Shown: piece after piece, positions 10,413 to 22,191 of the stretch
Layout: the number at the start of each line of letters is the position of its first letter
How positions within the stretch are numbered: the first letter of the stretch is position 1
DNA from: Paraspadella gotoi
Taxonomy: Eukaryota; Chaetognatha
Assembly (NCBI GenBank): GCA_051294375.1
Contig: JBJCIZ010000239.1
Span: 1,816,581 to 1,880,580, forward strand
Direction of reading: 5' to 3'
Length of the DNA: 64,000 nucleotides
Made by a program: the position numbers and the translations under genes
Notes under the pieces: generated by a model
What the model saw: the letters and a program-made list of their open reading frames with translations, nothing else
Database searches by the model: none
What the model was told of the DNA's origin: nothing

Positions 10413-11648
10413 TCAAACAAACTCCACCCCTTCGAACTTAAACTTCCCGGGAATGGGAATCTCGTCCATGACGACCGTCCCTTCGTCCACGTTCAACACC
10501 ATCACGAATGACTCCAACTCTCCGTTCACTTCCTTTGACTTGAGCGCCACGATCAACTCCTCCTTCGTCCCTGGGATAAACTTGAAAGACGAAAACCCGT
10601 GCGTCGGCTTAAGAGGACCCAACTCGCTCACGGAGATGTCGGTAAAGTCTTCGTCGGCAGAGATAGCGAGGTTGGTCGCGTGGCGCTCGTCCGCTTGGTC
10701 GTCGTATCGTTCTGGGTGAGCGCGGCGTGGAAGTAAGAACCAACGGCCGCGAAGAACGCTCCAGGCGCCCGCTTCGTGGATCATGTAGCCCGGGTAGTGG
10801 ATGCCCGCCTTGGCGCGGGCGTTGACGTATCGCCGGGTCCAGTCTTCGTGGAGAACGTCGCCGAAATGACTGACCGTCTTGACGAACATGGGATGATGGT
10901 TGACGAGTGTAAGCCCGTCGGGAGATGTCCACTCTTTGCCGAGCCCGCCGACGAAGAGCGTCTTGTCTTTGACGGTCATCCATTCGCACTTGAAGCCCTT
11001 TGTTTCGTCGCCGGGGCCGTCGGAGAGGAAGACCCAGGGCCTCGCCTCGGCTTTGCCGTTTTCCAATGCTAAGTGGAAGATGATGCCCGTCCGGTCGTCG
11101 CAGGTGTAGAGTCGCCCGTCGAAGGCGACGAGTTCGGAGAGCTCCATCCCGCGGCCTTTTTGAGCGAAGGTCGAGGTGAGAGTTAACGGCGTCGGATCGA
11201 AGGTCACAGAGGCGGAGGATTTGTCTCTCTTGACCTTCAATCGACCGAGATGCAAGTAGCTCGTCCACTTATCCTTCGCCGCGTCCAACTTGGACCGTTC
11301 ATCCAAGTCGGCGACGACGGCGATACGAAACTCTGTCGCGTCATCCGTTTCTAACGGAGAAGAGAGGGGATAGGTGGCGTTGAAGGCCGGTTGGGCCATG
11401 TAGCGACGGAGGCCGTAGTTGGAGAATCTTTTGACGGCGCGATCGGGATCATCGGGGATCATGTAGGAGACGATGAGAAGGGAGACGATGACGACGCCGC
11501 CCAACATGGCGAAGAGGTAAGGGCGAGGGGAGAGGCGGGTGGAACCGATGCGGTAGGGAGGAGGTTTGCTGATGGCGCGAAACCAATCGGACGTCGTCGA
11601 GCGGGAATGAGGTAAGTGACTGTCAGAGTTCATTCTTTTCTTTCCCAT
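10413..11648 (-). CDS. CANT1: soluble calcium-activated nucleotidase 1 (apyrase)
   Basis: A single uninterrupted exon of 411 residues starts at the ATG at 11648; a second in-frame ATG lies five codons on. Residues 44-64 (YLFAMLGGVVIVSLLIVSYM) form a signal-anchor segment, giving a type II Golgi/ER membrane protein. The five-bladed propeller fold of the family is recognisable by GRGMELSELVAFDGRLYTCD, DDRTGIIF, CEWMTVKDKTLFVGGLGKEW, PGYMIHEAGAW, RWFLLPRRA..ERY, THGFSSFKFIPGT and the C-terminal FEGVEFV. CANT1 hydrolyses UDP, GDP and related nucleotides in a calcium-dependent way and supports glycosylation and proteoglycan synthesis. Length is close to the human protein (401). Lack of introns is notable but there is no sign of a retrocopy. 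Confidence 0.93.
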   Translation of the reverse strand: MGKKRMNSDSHLPHSRSTTSDWFRAISKPPPYRIGSTRLSPRPYLFAMLGGVVIVSLLIVSYMIPDDPDRAVKRFSNYGLRRYMAQPAFNATYPLSSPLETDDATEFRIAVVADLDERSKLDAAKDKWTSYLHLGRLKVKRDKSSASVTFDPTPLTLTSTFAQKGRGMELSELVAFDGRLYTCDDRTGIIFHLALENGKAEARPWVFLSDGPGDETKGFKCEWMTVKDKTLFVGGLGKEWTSPDGLTLVNHHPMFVKTVSHFGDVLHEDWTRRYVNARAKAGIHYPGYMIHEAGAWSVLRGRWFLLPRRAHPERYDDQADERHATNLAISADEDFTDISVSELGPLKPTHGFSSFKFIPGTKEELIVALKSKEVNGELESFVMVLNVDEGTVVMDEIPIPGKFKFEGVEFV

Positions 11649-12164
11649 TTAAGGGGGGAAGGAAGGGGAAGGAAGGTTAATCCTTCAACTTTTCGTTTAA
11701 GCTCGGTTTACTCGACATTTTTAATGCAACTCGGGTTGGTAGATTCATTCAATTTTTTTTTTTTAAATTTGAAAATTGACACGTATCTCCATCGCCGACG
11801 TTCAGCCTATAATCAGATATTAATAAAAAATAAAGAATAGAAACGGCGCAATATGAGGATTGGAAGCCTTTCTCTTTTTATTAAAACATTCCAACTTTTC
11901 TTTAAATGGAAAAAGAAAAACGTGTTAAACGAGCTACAGTTTCCGTTATTTCTCTCTTAAGTAAGTCTACTCTCTTGAACAAAAAAAAAGGTGTAATACA
12001 AACAGAACGAAGATGTATAACTAAAAGATTGCTTTATTGATGAATAATTATAATAACCTATCCCTGCCACGAAAAAAAAGGCAACGAATTCGGCAACTTT
12101 TTTTTTAATAAAGTTTATAAACTCGAATCTACGACTAAAAACAGCGAAGAGACAAGAATGGGAG
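11649..12164. other. non-coding spacer
   Basis: AT-rich sequence upstream of the CANT1 start codon and downstream of the EIF3E stop codon. No feature beyond A/T homopolymers is seen. Confidence 0.5.
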
Positions 12165-14080
12165 TCACTCAAAATCCTTGTTCTGATTCCAAGGGACGGG
12201 AGCCGCAGTCGTTTCTCCCTTCAGTCCCAACTTCTTCTCGATGTTGAAGCACAACATTTGCGCGCGGAGAGATTGGTTCTTCGTTTTTTCGATGACCTAA
12301 AAAATAAAAATCGGAAAAAAAGATTTATAAAACAGTTACTTTCCCCATCAAACAAAATCCACCGTCCCAAACTTCACTCGCCTGTTGGTATGGCGACACC
12401 CCCAACGTTCCCATGACGACGTGTCCCTTTTCCGAATCGATCTTGGCGTCGAGTCGGGCGTTGCGGATCATGTTGACGACCCACTTCTCCGCGTCCTCCT
12501 CCGACATGTTCAGCTTCTGGGCCAACATGTTGATGGAGATGCACTGGTGGATTCTGGAAAATGGAGGGAAGGTGGGTAAATTAAAGCCGAGCTGCTTGTT
12601 TGAGTCGCCTTTAAAAGGGTTCCTCACCTGCAGAAAGTCTCGAAGATGAAGAGCCGGGCGTTCTCGATGAAGTCCTCTAGGCAGGCGACGAGGAAGAAGT
12701 CGTTGTTGATGACCGTCTCGCACTCACGAAGCTTCGTCTGCGCCGCGTCGAAGTCGAAGGAGACGTACAGACACTCGATAAATTCTGGAGTGGAGATGAT
12801 TTCAAAATATAAGTCCGTATGTCCGTATGTTTATATTTTTACTTAAATTTCTGTCTCATATCGAATCGATTAGGCTCAATTAAAAAAGTTAAATATTTCC
12901 TTCTAAAGGTACAAAAGTAACTACGTATAAGCATTTATTTAAATTATGGCAATATGCAAATGAGATTGAGGTAAAAAAATATGAATATTCTGCCAGTATC
13001 GGTTACCCGTGATGGGATCCCTGTACGTGTACGACTCCTGTTGAATGACTTTGACGAGATCTTTGATCACGTTTTTTCTTCTCTTGTTGGTGATGACGGC
13101 GGTGGTGAGGTACCGCAGGATGTGGGGACACATGGTTTGTATCGTGTTGAGGTACTGAGGCTGAAATTAAGAGAAATTCCCGAGGGCGAAACTTAAAATG
13201 AATTTAAAATTCGGCGCCAAACTAAAGCGCGCCGTGCAGGGGCTAAAAAAAAAGGTCTAGAGGCAAGAAAAAAAAACCTAAACCAGACTCGGGGGGAAAA
13301 AGTAAAATCGTAATTAAAGGAGACGACCTAAAAAAAATCAATCTTTTCTCACTCCCCCCCCACCCTTCAAATAAGATTCCCATCACCCTTCCCCCACCCC
13401 CCATCGTCGGGGTTTATATGGTTTATATTGTTTGTATTGCGTGGCTAAGCCGAGCTTACCTGAGAGGTCATTGTTATTACTATCGCTTACCGATGCTTGC
13501 CTTTTGCTTACCTTCAGTTCTTGATCTCTAAAGACTCATTAAATCCTGCGATATTGATACTCTCAGAAGGGTGAGCAAGAGAAGGTAAACCCCGCTCATC
13601 AAACAAACCTGAAATAAAAAGAGATCGATGATGTGATCTCTGCCTTTGGGATGATTGAAAAAAACGAAGAGGGACCAGTGAATGAGCCAGGCGCGCTGCT
13701 GCAGGGCCTGGAGGGGATTGCCCATCCCGCCCAGAGACATTCCACCCAAAGCGCCGCTTCCGGCGTCGATGATCTCCTTGATTCGATTCACGTCTGGGGA
13801 ATTATTTGATATTTTTAATTAATTTTTGTTTTTTTTTTTAAATTACTTATAATTAAAAAAAAAGCCCTTTGTCGCTTTCCCCAAACCTTCCAACGCCGTG
13901 TCCCAATTTTGCATCAAGATCTCGGAAGCGAGTTTTCCCCACAAGGCGTTCATGAAGTTTTTATCGCTGGAGGGGGCGAGGACTCTGTTGGAAAAGGACG
14001 ATGACTGTTGAGCGATGGGATTTATTTAATTATTTAATTATGAAATTATTGCGCGCTTCTACCGACCTGTGAAAGTACAA

Positions 14081-14131
<51 letters not shown>

Positions 14132-14773
14132 GCGCGCTTCTACCGACCTGTGAAAGTACAAATATTCCGCGGCTCCGGAATAGTTTCCGCACTCGTACTG
14201 GAACTTGGCGAAGTTGTAGAGGACGTCGAGATACTCGGTCTTGAAGCCGTGTTCCTTCTGGAGAGTCTCGAACAGTTGGCGTCCGTCTCGAGAGCTTTGG
14301 ATCTGTCGGGTCACGTCGGTGTCCTCGAGGATCTTGTTCGAGAAAAAAAAAAATAAAGATACTAAAAATTTTGTTTGGTATTACGAAAATTATTTAAAAT
14401 AATAATAAAAATAGTAAGAGTATTATTTTCAAAAACCCTATCAAATAGAAACCTTACAAAATAACGAAAAGTTGACAAAAATACAGTTGAAATACCAGTT
14501 TTCAACATTCTGCAATATGTAAATGAGTTTCAAGAGCACTAAATTAATATTTAAAAAAAATTGAAACCTGTGTGATGGGAACGACGTCGGCTTGCAACTG
14601 TTTGAGCTGCGCGACGACGCTGACTCTCTTGTCCCGGAGCTCCTTGGGAACTTCCTTGTCCTCGTAGAGTTGGCGAAAGACGTCCATGGCGAAGTCGACC
14701 ATGTTCGTCTTGGAGAGAAGCTCCAGTTTTCCCTTGAGCATGTCCTGTTTCAGAGACCAAATAAGGGAGTATA

Positions 14774-14804
<31 letters not shown>

Positions 14805-14959
14805 CCAGGGAGTTAAACATGAACCAGACGAGAGAGAGAAAAAAAGGAACTCACCTTATCGTCGTAAAGTTCTTTCTCGGGTAAAAATTCCAGCAGGGGA
14901 AAGACGAGGTGACGGTCAAGGTAGGGCGACATCCGCGAAGTCAAATCGAATTCGGCCAT
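12165..14959 (-). CDS. EIF3E: eukaryotic translation initiation factor 3 subunit E (Int6)
   Basis: Nine coding exons encode 454 residues: 14959-14855, 14744-14568, 14332-14148, 13984-13887, 13793-13609, 13160-13007, 12784-12628, 12553-12382 and 12296-12165. All phases agree. The start [20 protein letters not shown] and blocks such as [68 protein letters not shown] and [10 protein letters not shown] follow human eIF3e (445 residues) almost residue for residue. The C-terminal half holds the PCI domain used for eIF3 assembly. The protein joins the eIF3 octamer core on the 40S ribosome. Two oddities: the exon 3 donor is duplicated (see the repeat at 14045-14162), and intron 8 starts with GC (CAG followed by GCGAGT) instead of GT. 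Confidence 0.96.
14045..14162. repeat. duplicated EIF3E splice donor separated by (ATT)n
   Basis: A block of about 34 bp covering the last bases of EIF3E exon 3, its donor and the first intron bases occurs twice, at about 14047-14082 and 14128-14162. An uninterrupted ATT run of about 50 bp lies between. The donors are offset by exactly 81 bp, so both keep the reading frame. The longer choice would add 27 residues dominated by poly-asparagine. Confidence 0.85.
14775..14803. repeat. (AAT)n microsatellite
   Basis: Trinucleotide run of about nine AAT units in EIF3E intron 1. Confidence 0.85.
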
Positions 14960-16675
14960 TTTTTTTTTAAATTGTTTTGATTCAAGAGAGTCACTTAAAA
15001 CCTAAAACAAATCTTGGGCGACAAAAAAATCGGGTAAACTTTGTTGTTGGTTTGTTTTTAATAAATAGACAATATGTAAAATGAGTACATAAACGATTCC
15101 AACGAGTCTTAAAAAACAAAAAAAAATAAATTAAATAAAATATCACAGAATGTGGAAAATCTTGAGAGGATGATGAGTTTCCAAATCTCCGCGTTAAAAG
15201 TTTCTTGGACACTCGAGGTTTTTTATGGGATCAACATATCCGCGCGGGAGAAAACTTTTTAGACCAAAAATCATCTGCGTAGAAGAAAATTCAAAAATGA
15301 TGTAAACAAATTAAAAAAAAAACAACAAACACAAAAAACTAGTCCAGAAATTCGTCAAACCAAAATTTTGTTTCGTGTGCGCTCGACTATTTATTTCTGG
15401 TTATTTATAAATTAATAAGACGGGTTACAGGTGGGTAAAAAAAATCAATTTGTTTTTCATTCCGAAACGGTGAAGATACATTTAATGAATTATGCAAAAA
15501 AAATATTAAGAAACGGAATTTCTCAATTAATTAAATACGTTACGTATAAACTATAAGTTCTTTCTCCTTATCGACAATACGGTTAAATATAGAGGAGTTA
15601 CAGTTAATGGTGCCGTGTCACATAAGTTTCGTTTGCGGGCGATACGCCATTGGTTAACATATTTTTTTTAGGAACTGACACTTAAATATTACTAACGGTG
15701 AACATTAGGTAATTTTTGGGTTTATTTCGCTTGCAAAGATTAAAAGATTACGGGAGAGAGAGAGAGAAATATATTGAGCAATAATTATGGTCAAAAAAGA
15801 ATCTAAAAATTCGTGAAAGTTACGCTATTTCGAAAGCTAAGGTGGGTAAACGGATTAGGCGATGACGGGAAGGAAAAAAAGGGGAAAAAAACAAAAAACT
15901 GGCCGGTCAAACGTCCTATTCTGCCCACGCAATCGGCTTACTTGGTAAAGAATAAATTGGGTCAGTAACTATATCATTTACAATGTTAATTTGCACTTAC
16001 GAGTACGAAATATGACTGGACGTTAACATATGCCAAACTGGGTTTGTGTGTGATCAGGGGGGGTAAGGAGTCAAAGGAGGTTCGCGATATCGCGCTAGTT
16101 TTTAGGGAAAGTTAATATGTCTTTAAAAAATAATAGTTCTACGAGTCGGTTATTTGCAAGACCCTATCGCCTCCTGGCGGATTAGGGTTAATATTTGTAA
16201 TCGATCGAAGAGGTCGAGTTGTCAGAAAAAGATTTGACTGTCTATGTTGCTCGAGAGATGTGGTTATTTCATCTGAACATTTTCGGGTTTAGTTTGAAGG
16301 GGCAGAAGGGGGCAGTTGTGGGCAGAAGGGAAAAAATGAAAAAAAAAGAAGAGGGTTATAAGCTGCATTGATCATGGGTCAAAAATTTATTACAAAGGGG
16401 AGAAAAATCGTTAATTATTTTCTTTTCCGGTTACAAACTAGAAGAATTAAAGAAAATTAAAGATGTCATTAGTAGCCGAGGCTATAAAAATGTGAATAAT
16501 CAAAAAAAAAAAAAACCAAACAAAGAAAATTAAATTCACACAACCTTTAAAGGAAGAGGTTTTCCACCAGTTACGAGCAAATCAATCAATCAACTACAGA
16601 CAATACACAATCCCATCAGAAAACTCACTAAGCCCCCCCCTCCTTCCTCTCACCTTATAAAAAAAGTTTTTATTC
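14960..16675. other. 1.7-kb non-coding spacer
   Basis: Interval between the EIF3E start and the STAR-protein stop. No open frame with codon structure like the neighbours, no tRNA-like or snRNA-like block, and no clear repeat is seen except one copy of the AATATGTAAA motif near 15070. It may hold the EIF3E promoter and the STAR gene 3' UTR. Confidence 0.45.
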
Positions 16676-17967
16676 CTAGTGAAATCCGCCGCGCGCGCCG
16701 CCTCCCAGGTATGACGATTGGCGTCCGCCCCCGCCGCCTCCTCTGCCCCCGCTACCTCGAGAGTTGCCGTTGCCCCCGATGAGCGGGTAGGGTTGGACTC
16801 TAAGTGACATACCGGCGCCGTTACCGCCCATGCCACCGCTCATGCCTGCCATGCCATGCCAAGGAAGAAGGGCGGTATTAATACTAAAACTTCGGACAAA
16901 AAAAAAAGTCTCTCATGGTCACTTACCGAATCCGGCCGGGCCCATGGCTTGTCCGGGGCCGGGGCCGAATCCACCTCTGGGTCCCCCGCGGCCACGAACG
17001 GCGCTCTGCATCTTTCCGCCACCGACTCCCGTCCCGTATTCGTTTCCGCTGCCCCACGAATATCCGCCGTAGAAACTGGAACCGAAGGAAAAAAAAAGTA
17101 GAAGAGTGTATCATCTGTTAAAATAATAAAGAATATTGTAAAATATCAAAATATAATCTGTTATATGCACTGTGCCAGACCTTTCGCCGAACGAATCTCC
17201 AGCGCCGTCGGCGAAGAGGTTTCCCCCGGCGGTGGGATATCCTCCACCGCCGCCTCCACCGCCGAATCCTCCTCCTCTTCCTCCTCCCATCATCATTCCG
17301 TTATTCCCTGCGCCCCCGGGCGGAATTCGCCCGTAGGGGTGATGTTGCTGTCCGTGGAATCCGCCACCGCCGGCCATGAGGGGCGTGGGGTGAGGGTTCA
17401 TGAGTTTGGGCGGGAGGCTGGCGGCCCCGAGGATCCCGCCGGGGCCCACGGCCGCCCGTTTCTTCTTGTTGTCCTCGAGGAATCTCTGTTGCTCCTTCTT
17501 GACTTCGTCGTCTTCGGGATTTTCCGGGAGGACGAGGAGTTTCTTGCTCTCCTCGATGCACTTTTGGAGGCGGATGGAGGCGCGTTGCGGCTCATCCAAG
17601 GCTTGGAAAAGGGGAGTTACGAATGTTCACCATTACGATAGATGAAATGTAAATATAATTTAATATGTATTAATTACGTTGTCTCAGGTTTATATGATCC
17701 TCCTATACTTTTCCCAAACAAACCCAACTCAATCCAGCAGAATGATATAAAAACGCATGTATATTTTTAGATAGGCTAGATAGGTTTTTATTTATTGTAA
17801 TTTAGTTAAAAATTACTCATCATAAACTGCAGATAACCTTAAGCCATAAAAGCGCCCGATCTTACCGGTAATGAGGATGTGCAACGGCTCCTTCAAACTG
17901 TCCATACTCGGCTTCCATATTCCCGACGCGACCTTGGAAAATCAAGGACAAAGGGATAAAGTTGATT

Positions 17968-18022
<55 letters not shown>

Positions 18023-19962
18023 CCTCAATTACCTCGCTTTCCCTGACTGATCCTTTTCCCCTCAACGAGACTTTACAGCCAGTTTTGTTCTCCAGGGATT
18101 TGAGGGTGACGCCGCCTGGACCGATGATGCGGCCGACCCAATTGAAGTCCGGCTTCTCGTCGACGGGGATGGGGACTTTGGCCGTCAACGTCACCTTTTC
18201 CTCGCCTGCGACGAACAACAAATCTCGTTTACATAATGTAGGAAAATATTACTGAATTTGAATTCAATTTTTTTGTTTCAAAACAATATGTATTAAATTG
18301 TTTGCGATAAAATGCATTGAAATTAAAAAAAAACAAAAAAACTCTGAAATATGCATCAAAATCCTTATTTCATTACAAAATAAATATTACAAAGAAAAAA
18401 TTACTTCTCTGAAATACAGTCATAAACCTCACCGCTGGACGAAGGCAAGGAGAGTTCCTTCTCGTAATCCACGGGCTTCTCCTCGGACTCCGACTCTTCC
18501 ATGTCTTCCTCGTCGGGGTTGTAGTTGCCCTCCATCATCTTGGCCAACCTCAACTGCCTGGACTTGACCTCGTCGACTTCGCCAACCTTTGGGATGGTCC
18601 AGAGGTTGTTCAGGTCTAAAAAAAGCAACGAAGAGCGGGAGGGGGAGTTGGCTCGGGATTAAGTGACGTTGGTGATCAAGTAGAATCCGACCTCTGTGAG
18701 CGGCTTCCATCTTTATCCGGGCTCTGGTAGGCGTGTCTTTGCAAGCTATGATCACGTGAAGCTCCTCATCGTCTCCTGAACATTAAAGGATAACATTTAA
18801 AGCATTTCGACGTTAAAATTCTTTAAAATAGCCTTTTCTCAGAAATTCTCGCACCTGGCCTGGGCTTTTGCCCTTTTCTCAACGACTGCTTTCCGCGAAT
18901 GGTGACTTTGGTTCCGGTGTTGGCTTCTAACGCTTGGAGGATGACTCCCTGAGGACCTAATAATCTTCCCACCTTAAAGAATTGGAGAGAGAACGAGAAA
19001 AAGAGAAACATTTAGAAAAAAATTTTTCCTGAATTTTTACTAAAGTCTATCAACTCCAAAGCCACACTCACCATGTTTATATCTTTTCTCATGTCGGGCA
19101 ATTTCGGGGCAAAGACTTTGTCGGTCAGATCTTCCTCATCCTCATCAGGGTCGGGCGGCGGAAGAAGGAGTTCGCTGGTCACCATGTCGCCTAGAGAATT
19201 TCAAGCAAAGTACCAAAACGACGATCTAACGAACAATAAGGATTTAATCATTCGTATAATTTAATATCCTATTTACCGAGCAGACTGGTGTCCTGCGGAA
19301 GCATCTTGGCCGCGTTTTCAATCTCCTGATTTAAGAGGCGAATGACGTGGAAGGTGGAGAAGCCGTACATCGGAAGAGCTGTGATCACCTGGAGCGATAA
19401 CAATAACAAATGAAGGAGTCAAGGTGGGAGTGCACCTCCACCAAATAAGAAATACGGATGAATAGAATGGGAAATGCAATGCAATACAATACAGGCATCA
19501 GCCACAATAGGAACGATGGAAATAATAATAAATATATAAATAATAAATATCAATCAATGAATAATAAATGAATAGACACGTAGTGAAATGTTTCATTTGT
19601 CAATGAATAAAAGTACGATAATGAATCTTCACGAAAGTTTCTTAACAGAAATAAGAAAAAAAAACGGAAAGCGGTGAAAACAGAGATTAATGATGAAACT
19701 AGAAATCAAAGATCAATAAAACAAAGCTCCGGTTGAAAGCCCCGCCCCGCGAATCTCGTATGAACCACCACCGCCACCCAACGGCCCCCAAGCAATAACT
19801 CACCTTTTTGTCGTGAATCAACTGGCCGAGGTATTCCGGGCAAGATGGACCGGGTCCGTCGATCTTCAGTCTTTTGGCACCTTTGGCCGGAGGATCGACT
19901 TGGAGAGACAAGAGGGGCTTGACGAAATCCTCCGACATCACCGCGTCTCCATTGAGAGACAT
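16676..19962 (-). CDS. STAR-family RNA-binding protein with QUA1 and two KH domains
   Basis: Eleven coding exons encode 584 residues: 19962-19804, 19388-19277, 19190-19072, 18972-18855, 18775-18692, 18615-18433, 18205-18033, 17932-17866, 17601-17181, 17075-16927 and 16845-16676. All phases are compatible. A QUA1-like dimerisation segment (CPEYLGQLIHDKK, HVIRLLNQEIENA) lies at about 40-85. A first KH domain starts near 131 (VGRLLGPQGVILQALEANTG, KVTIRGKQSLR). A second starts near 266 (FNWVGRIIGPGGVTLKSLEN, KTGCKVSLRGKGSVRE) and is followed by a QUA2-like helix (RASIRLQKCIEESKKLL). The C-terminus is Gly/Arg-rich with RGG motifs. Quaking, Sam68 and SF1 relatives regulate splicing, stability or translation of RNA, but I know them with one KH domain each. 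It is not assigned to a single vertebrate orthologue. Confidence 0.8.
17969..18020. repeat. (AG)n microsatellite
   Basis: About 25 AG units inside an intron of the STAR-family gene, about 10 bases from the exon 7 donor region. Confidence 0.95.
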
Positions 19963-20260
19963 TCTTCTTATCTTTTTCTCTTTAGTTTTTTTTTTCTTTT
20001 TTTTTTCTCTAATTATTTTCTTCGTCCCTTTTTTTTTAAATGTTTTTCTTTTCTAATTATGATTCATTGTAAATCGGGGTTCGAGGGGGGGGCTAAGAAA
20101 AAAAAAATAAGTGGGTTAAACATGAAAAAGATTTTTGTTTCAGCCGATGGCAGCGGAGAGGGAATAAGAAATGTATATCACAATTAAACTAAGTGCAACA
20201 CACGATGAGGAGTTTTATATACATCGTTTCTTTTTTTTCTATTTCCCGTCCCACTCCAAC

Positions 20261-22191
20261 TCAGGCGATGGCGGCCAAATAGTCCTTGACTTCGGCGGGC
20301 GAGAGTCTTTTAAAACCCGACTCGTTGCATAGACCGATTTCGATATTGTCCTCCGTCATTTGACCTGAAATTGAAATAAGGGCGAAACATGCAAAGTTAT
20401 AATTTACAGAAGTTAAAAGTTTATAGTATATGGTTGTAATTGGGGGAAGTATTCCGAGATATCATTTTTCAATGGGAAACGAGCGTTGTATCATGGGCCG
20501 GTAACATTAAATTTCTTTTATAATTATATGAAATTGGTACAACCAATATAAAAATTATCCATTCATTTAATAAATAAGCTATCTTGCCCCTGACTTTGGA
20601 CAGGCTTTGGTGGTTTAAGGCCTCCATCACTCTTACAAGATAATGACATAGCAGGTCCCTGCAAGCTTTCAATTAAGACTCTCTCACAGTCTCGTTTATT
20701 CACACCCAGAGTACCCTTTAAACAAATTCTAAAGTTTCCTAGAAATATTTTTAAAACGTATATATTTCGTTGACATCCCCGCTTCTCCCGAACTCACCCT
20801 CGAAGGACTCCTTCAACGTGAGAATGGCCGTGTGGACGGCGTCCTCGAGCTCCAGCTGCTCGTTGTATCGCTTCTCGAGAAAGGCCTTTCCGCTGACGAA
20901 GTTCTTCCCGATGGCCGTCGCCTTCCAGGCAAAGTACGAACCCTGGCGGAGAAAGAAAAAAGAGGATATGAGGACAATAACGAGAGGAGAGTCAGGACGA
21001 AGAAAACTCACCGAGGGGTCGCACTGGAAAAGGTAAGGGCGACCCTCGTCCCAACCAACGAGGAGAACGGAAACGCCGAAAGGGCGGACGCCGCCTTGTT
21101 GCGTGTATTCCTGAGAGAAATATCTCTGTCATTTTGCGTCATCACTTTTTCATTAATCAAATATCGATAAGAAGAGAGTAACGGTGATATTTAACGAGCT
21201 ATAGATACTGTAGATTATTAGATAGTGTAAAATAACTTACCTGCATGACGCTGGCGACGCGTTGGACGAGTTGCGCCGTGGGGATGGGCTCTTGGTAGGT
21301 GAGGAAATAGTTTTGCGCCAACTTTCTCGCGCTTCTGACTAGCAAGCGATAGTCCGGGCCCATGCCGCTGTAGACCATGCCCACGTGTTTGGTGATCTGT
21401 TCGATCTTGCAGATGGAATGTTCGTCGTTCAACATGCTCTTTTGTTTTTTCTCCGTTGCCACGACGACGCCGTTGGCGGCCTTAATGCCGACGGAGGGCG
21501 CGCCTGCGGGGGCGGGAGAGAGAGAGAGAGAGATAAAGGGAAATACAGAACGAGTCCCTTTTGGCGGAATGGCGTCGCCGCCCATGAAGAACTTTTGTAG
21601 TGGATTAATTTGATACATACATATATATTAGAGGCTCTAATAGAGCGTAGTGAAAGTTACATACGAAAATTCTAAATGTCAATTATGAACAACATACCAT
21701 CAATGAAAATTAATTTGCAAAAAAAATTAATTTTATGTAAATCATTTTTAAATATTCTTTCATTAAGTGGGTTAAAAATGAAAAAAACTATATTTAATAA
21801 ATAAAATAAATGAAAGATTTATATTTCTTTATATCAACTTTTCATGGCGAATCCAAATTTGCAAAAAAATCTTACAAAAACTATTTTAACATTTATTGGT
21901 TTAGTACTAGTATAAATATGGCCTACTGCGTAAATTGTAAAATTTATTATAAAATTTTTTTATACATAAATGTTCATTAGTATAATGTGGTTCGTTCATC
22001 ACTTTTAGAATTTTAATTAAAGTTAAATTTAGAATTTTTACTACGCTTTAATATATATATATATATACATTTACAGATACATCCCCCCTGTTATACTTAC
22101 CCTGCTTGACGGCTTCGAGAGCGTATTCTATTTGCACCAATTTTCCCGACGGCGAGAAGGTTGTCAGGGAAAAGCTGTATCGTTCCGACAT
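20261..22191 (-). CDS. PSMA2: 20S proteasome subunit alpha 2
   Basis: Five coding exons (22191-22101, 21503-21241, 21110-21012, 20942-20798, 20364-20261) encode 233 residues, against 234 in human. The start [20 protein letters not shown] and the following [11 protein letters not shown] form the alpha-subunit N-terminal signature. Later blocks [57 protein letters not shown]-type (here [13 protein letters not shown]), [20 protein letters not shown] and the C-terminal DYLAAIA identify alpha 2 specifically. The protein sits in the outer ring of the 20S core and helps gate substrate entry; alpha subunits are not proteolytic. Introns are 90-430 bp apart from a longer first intron of about 600 bp. 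Confidence 0.96.
20560..20616 (-). repeat. dispersed repeat, possible SINE/LINE 3' tail
   Basis: The segment ATAAGCTATCTTGCCCC with flanks ATTCATTTAA and CTTTGGACAGGCTTTG closely matches 51731-51788, where it abuts an (ATT)n run. In minus orientation it ends in an A/T-rich simple repeat, like the 3' tail of a retroposon. It lies in PSMA2 intron 4. Confidence 0.5.
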
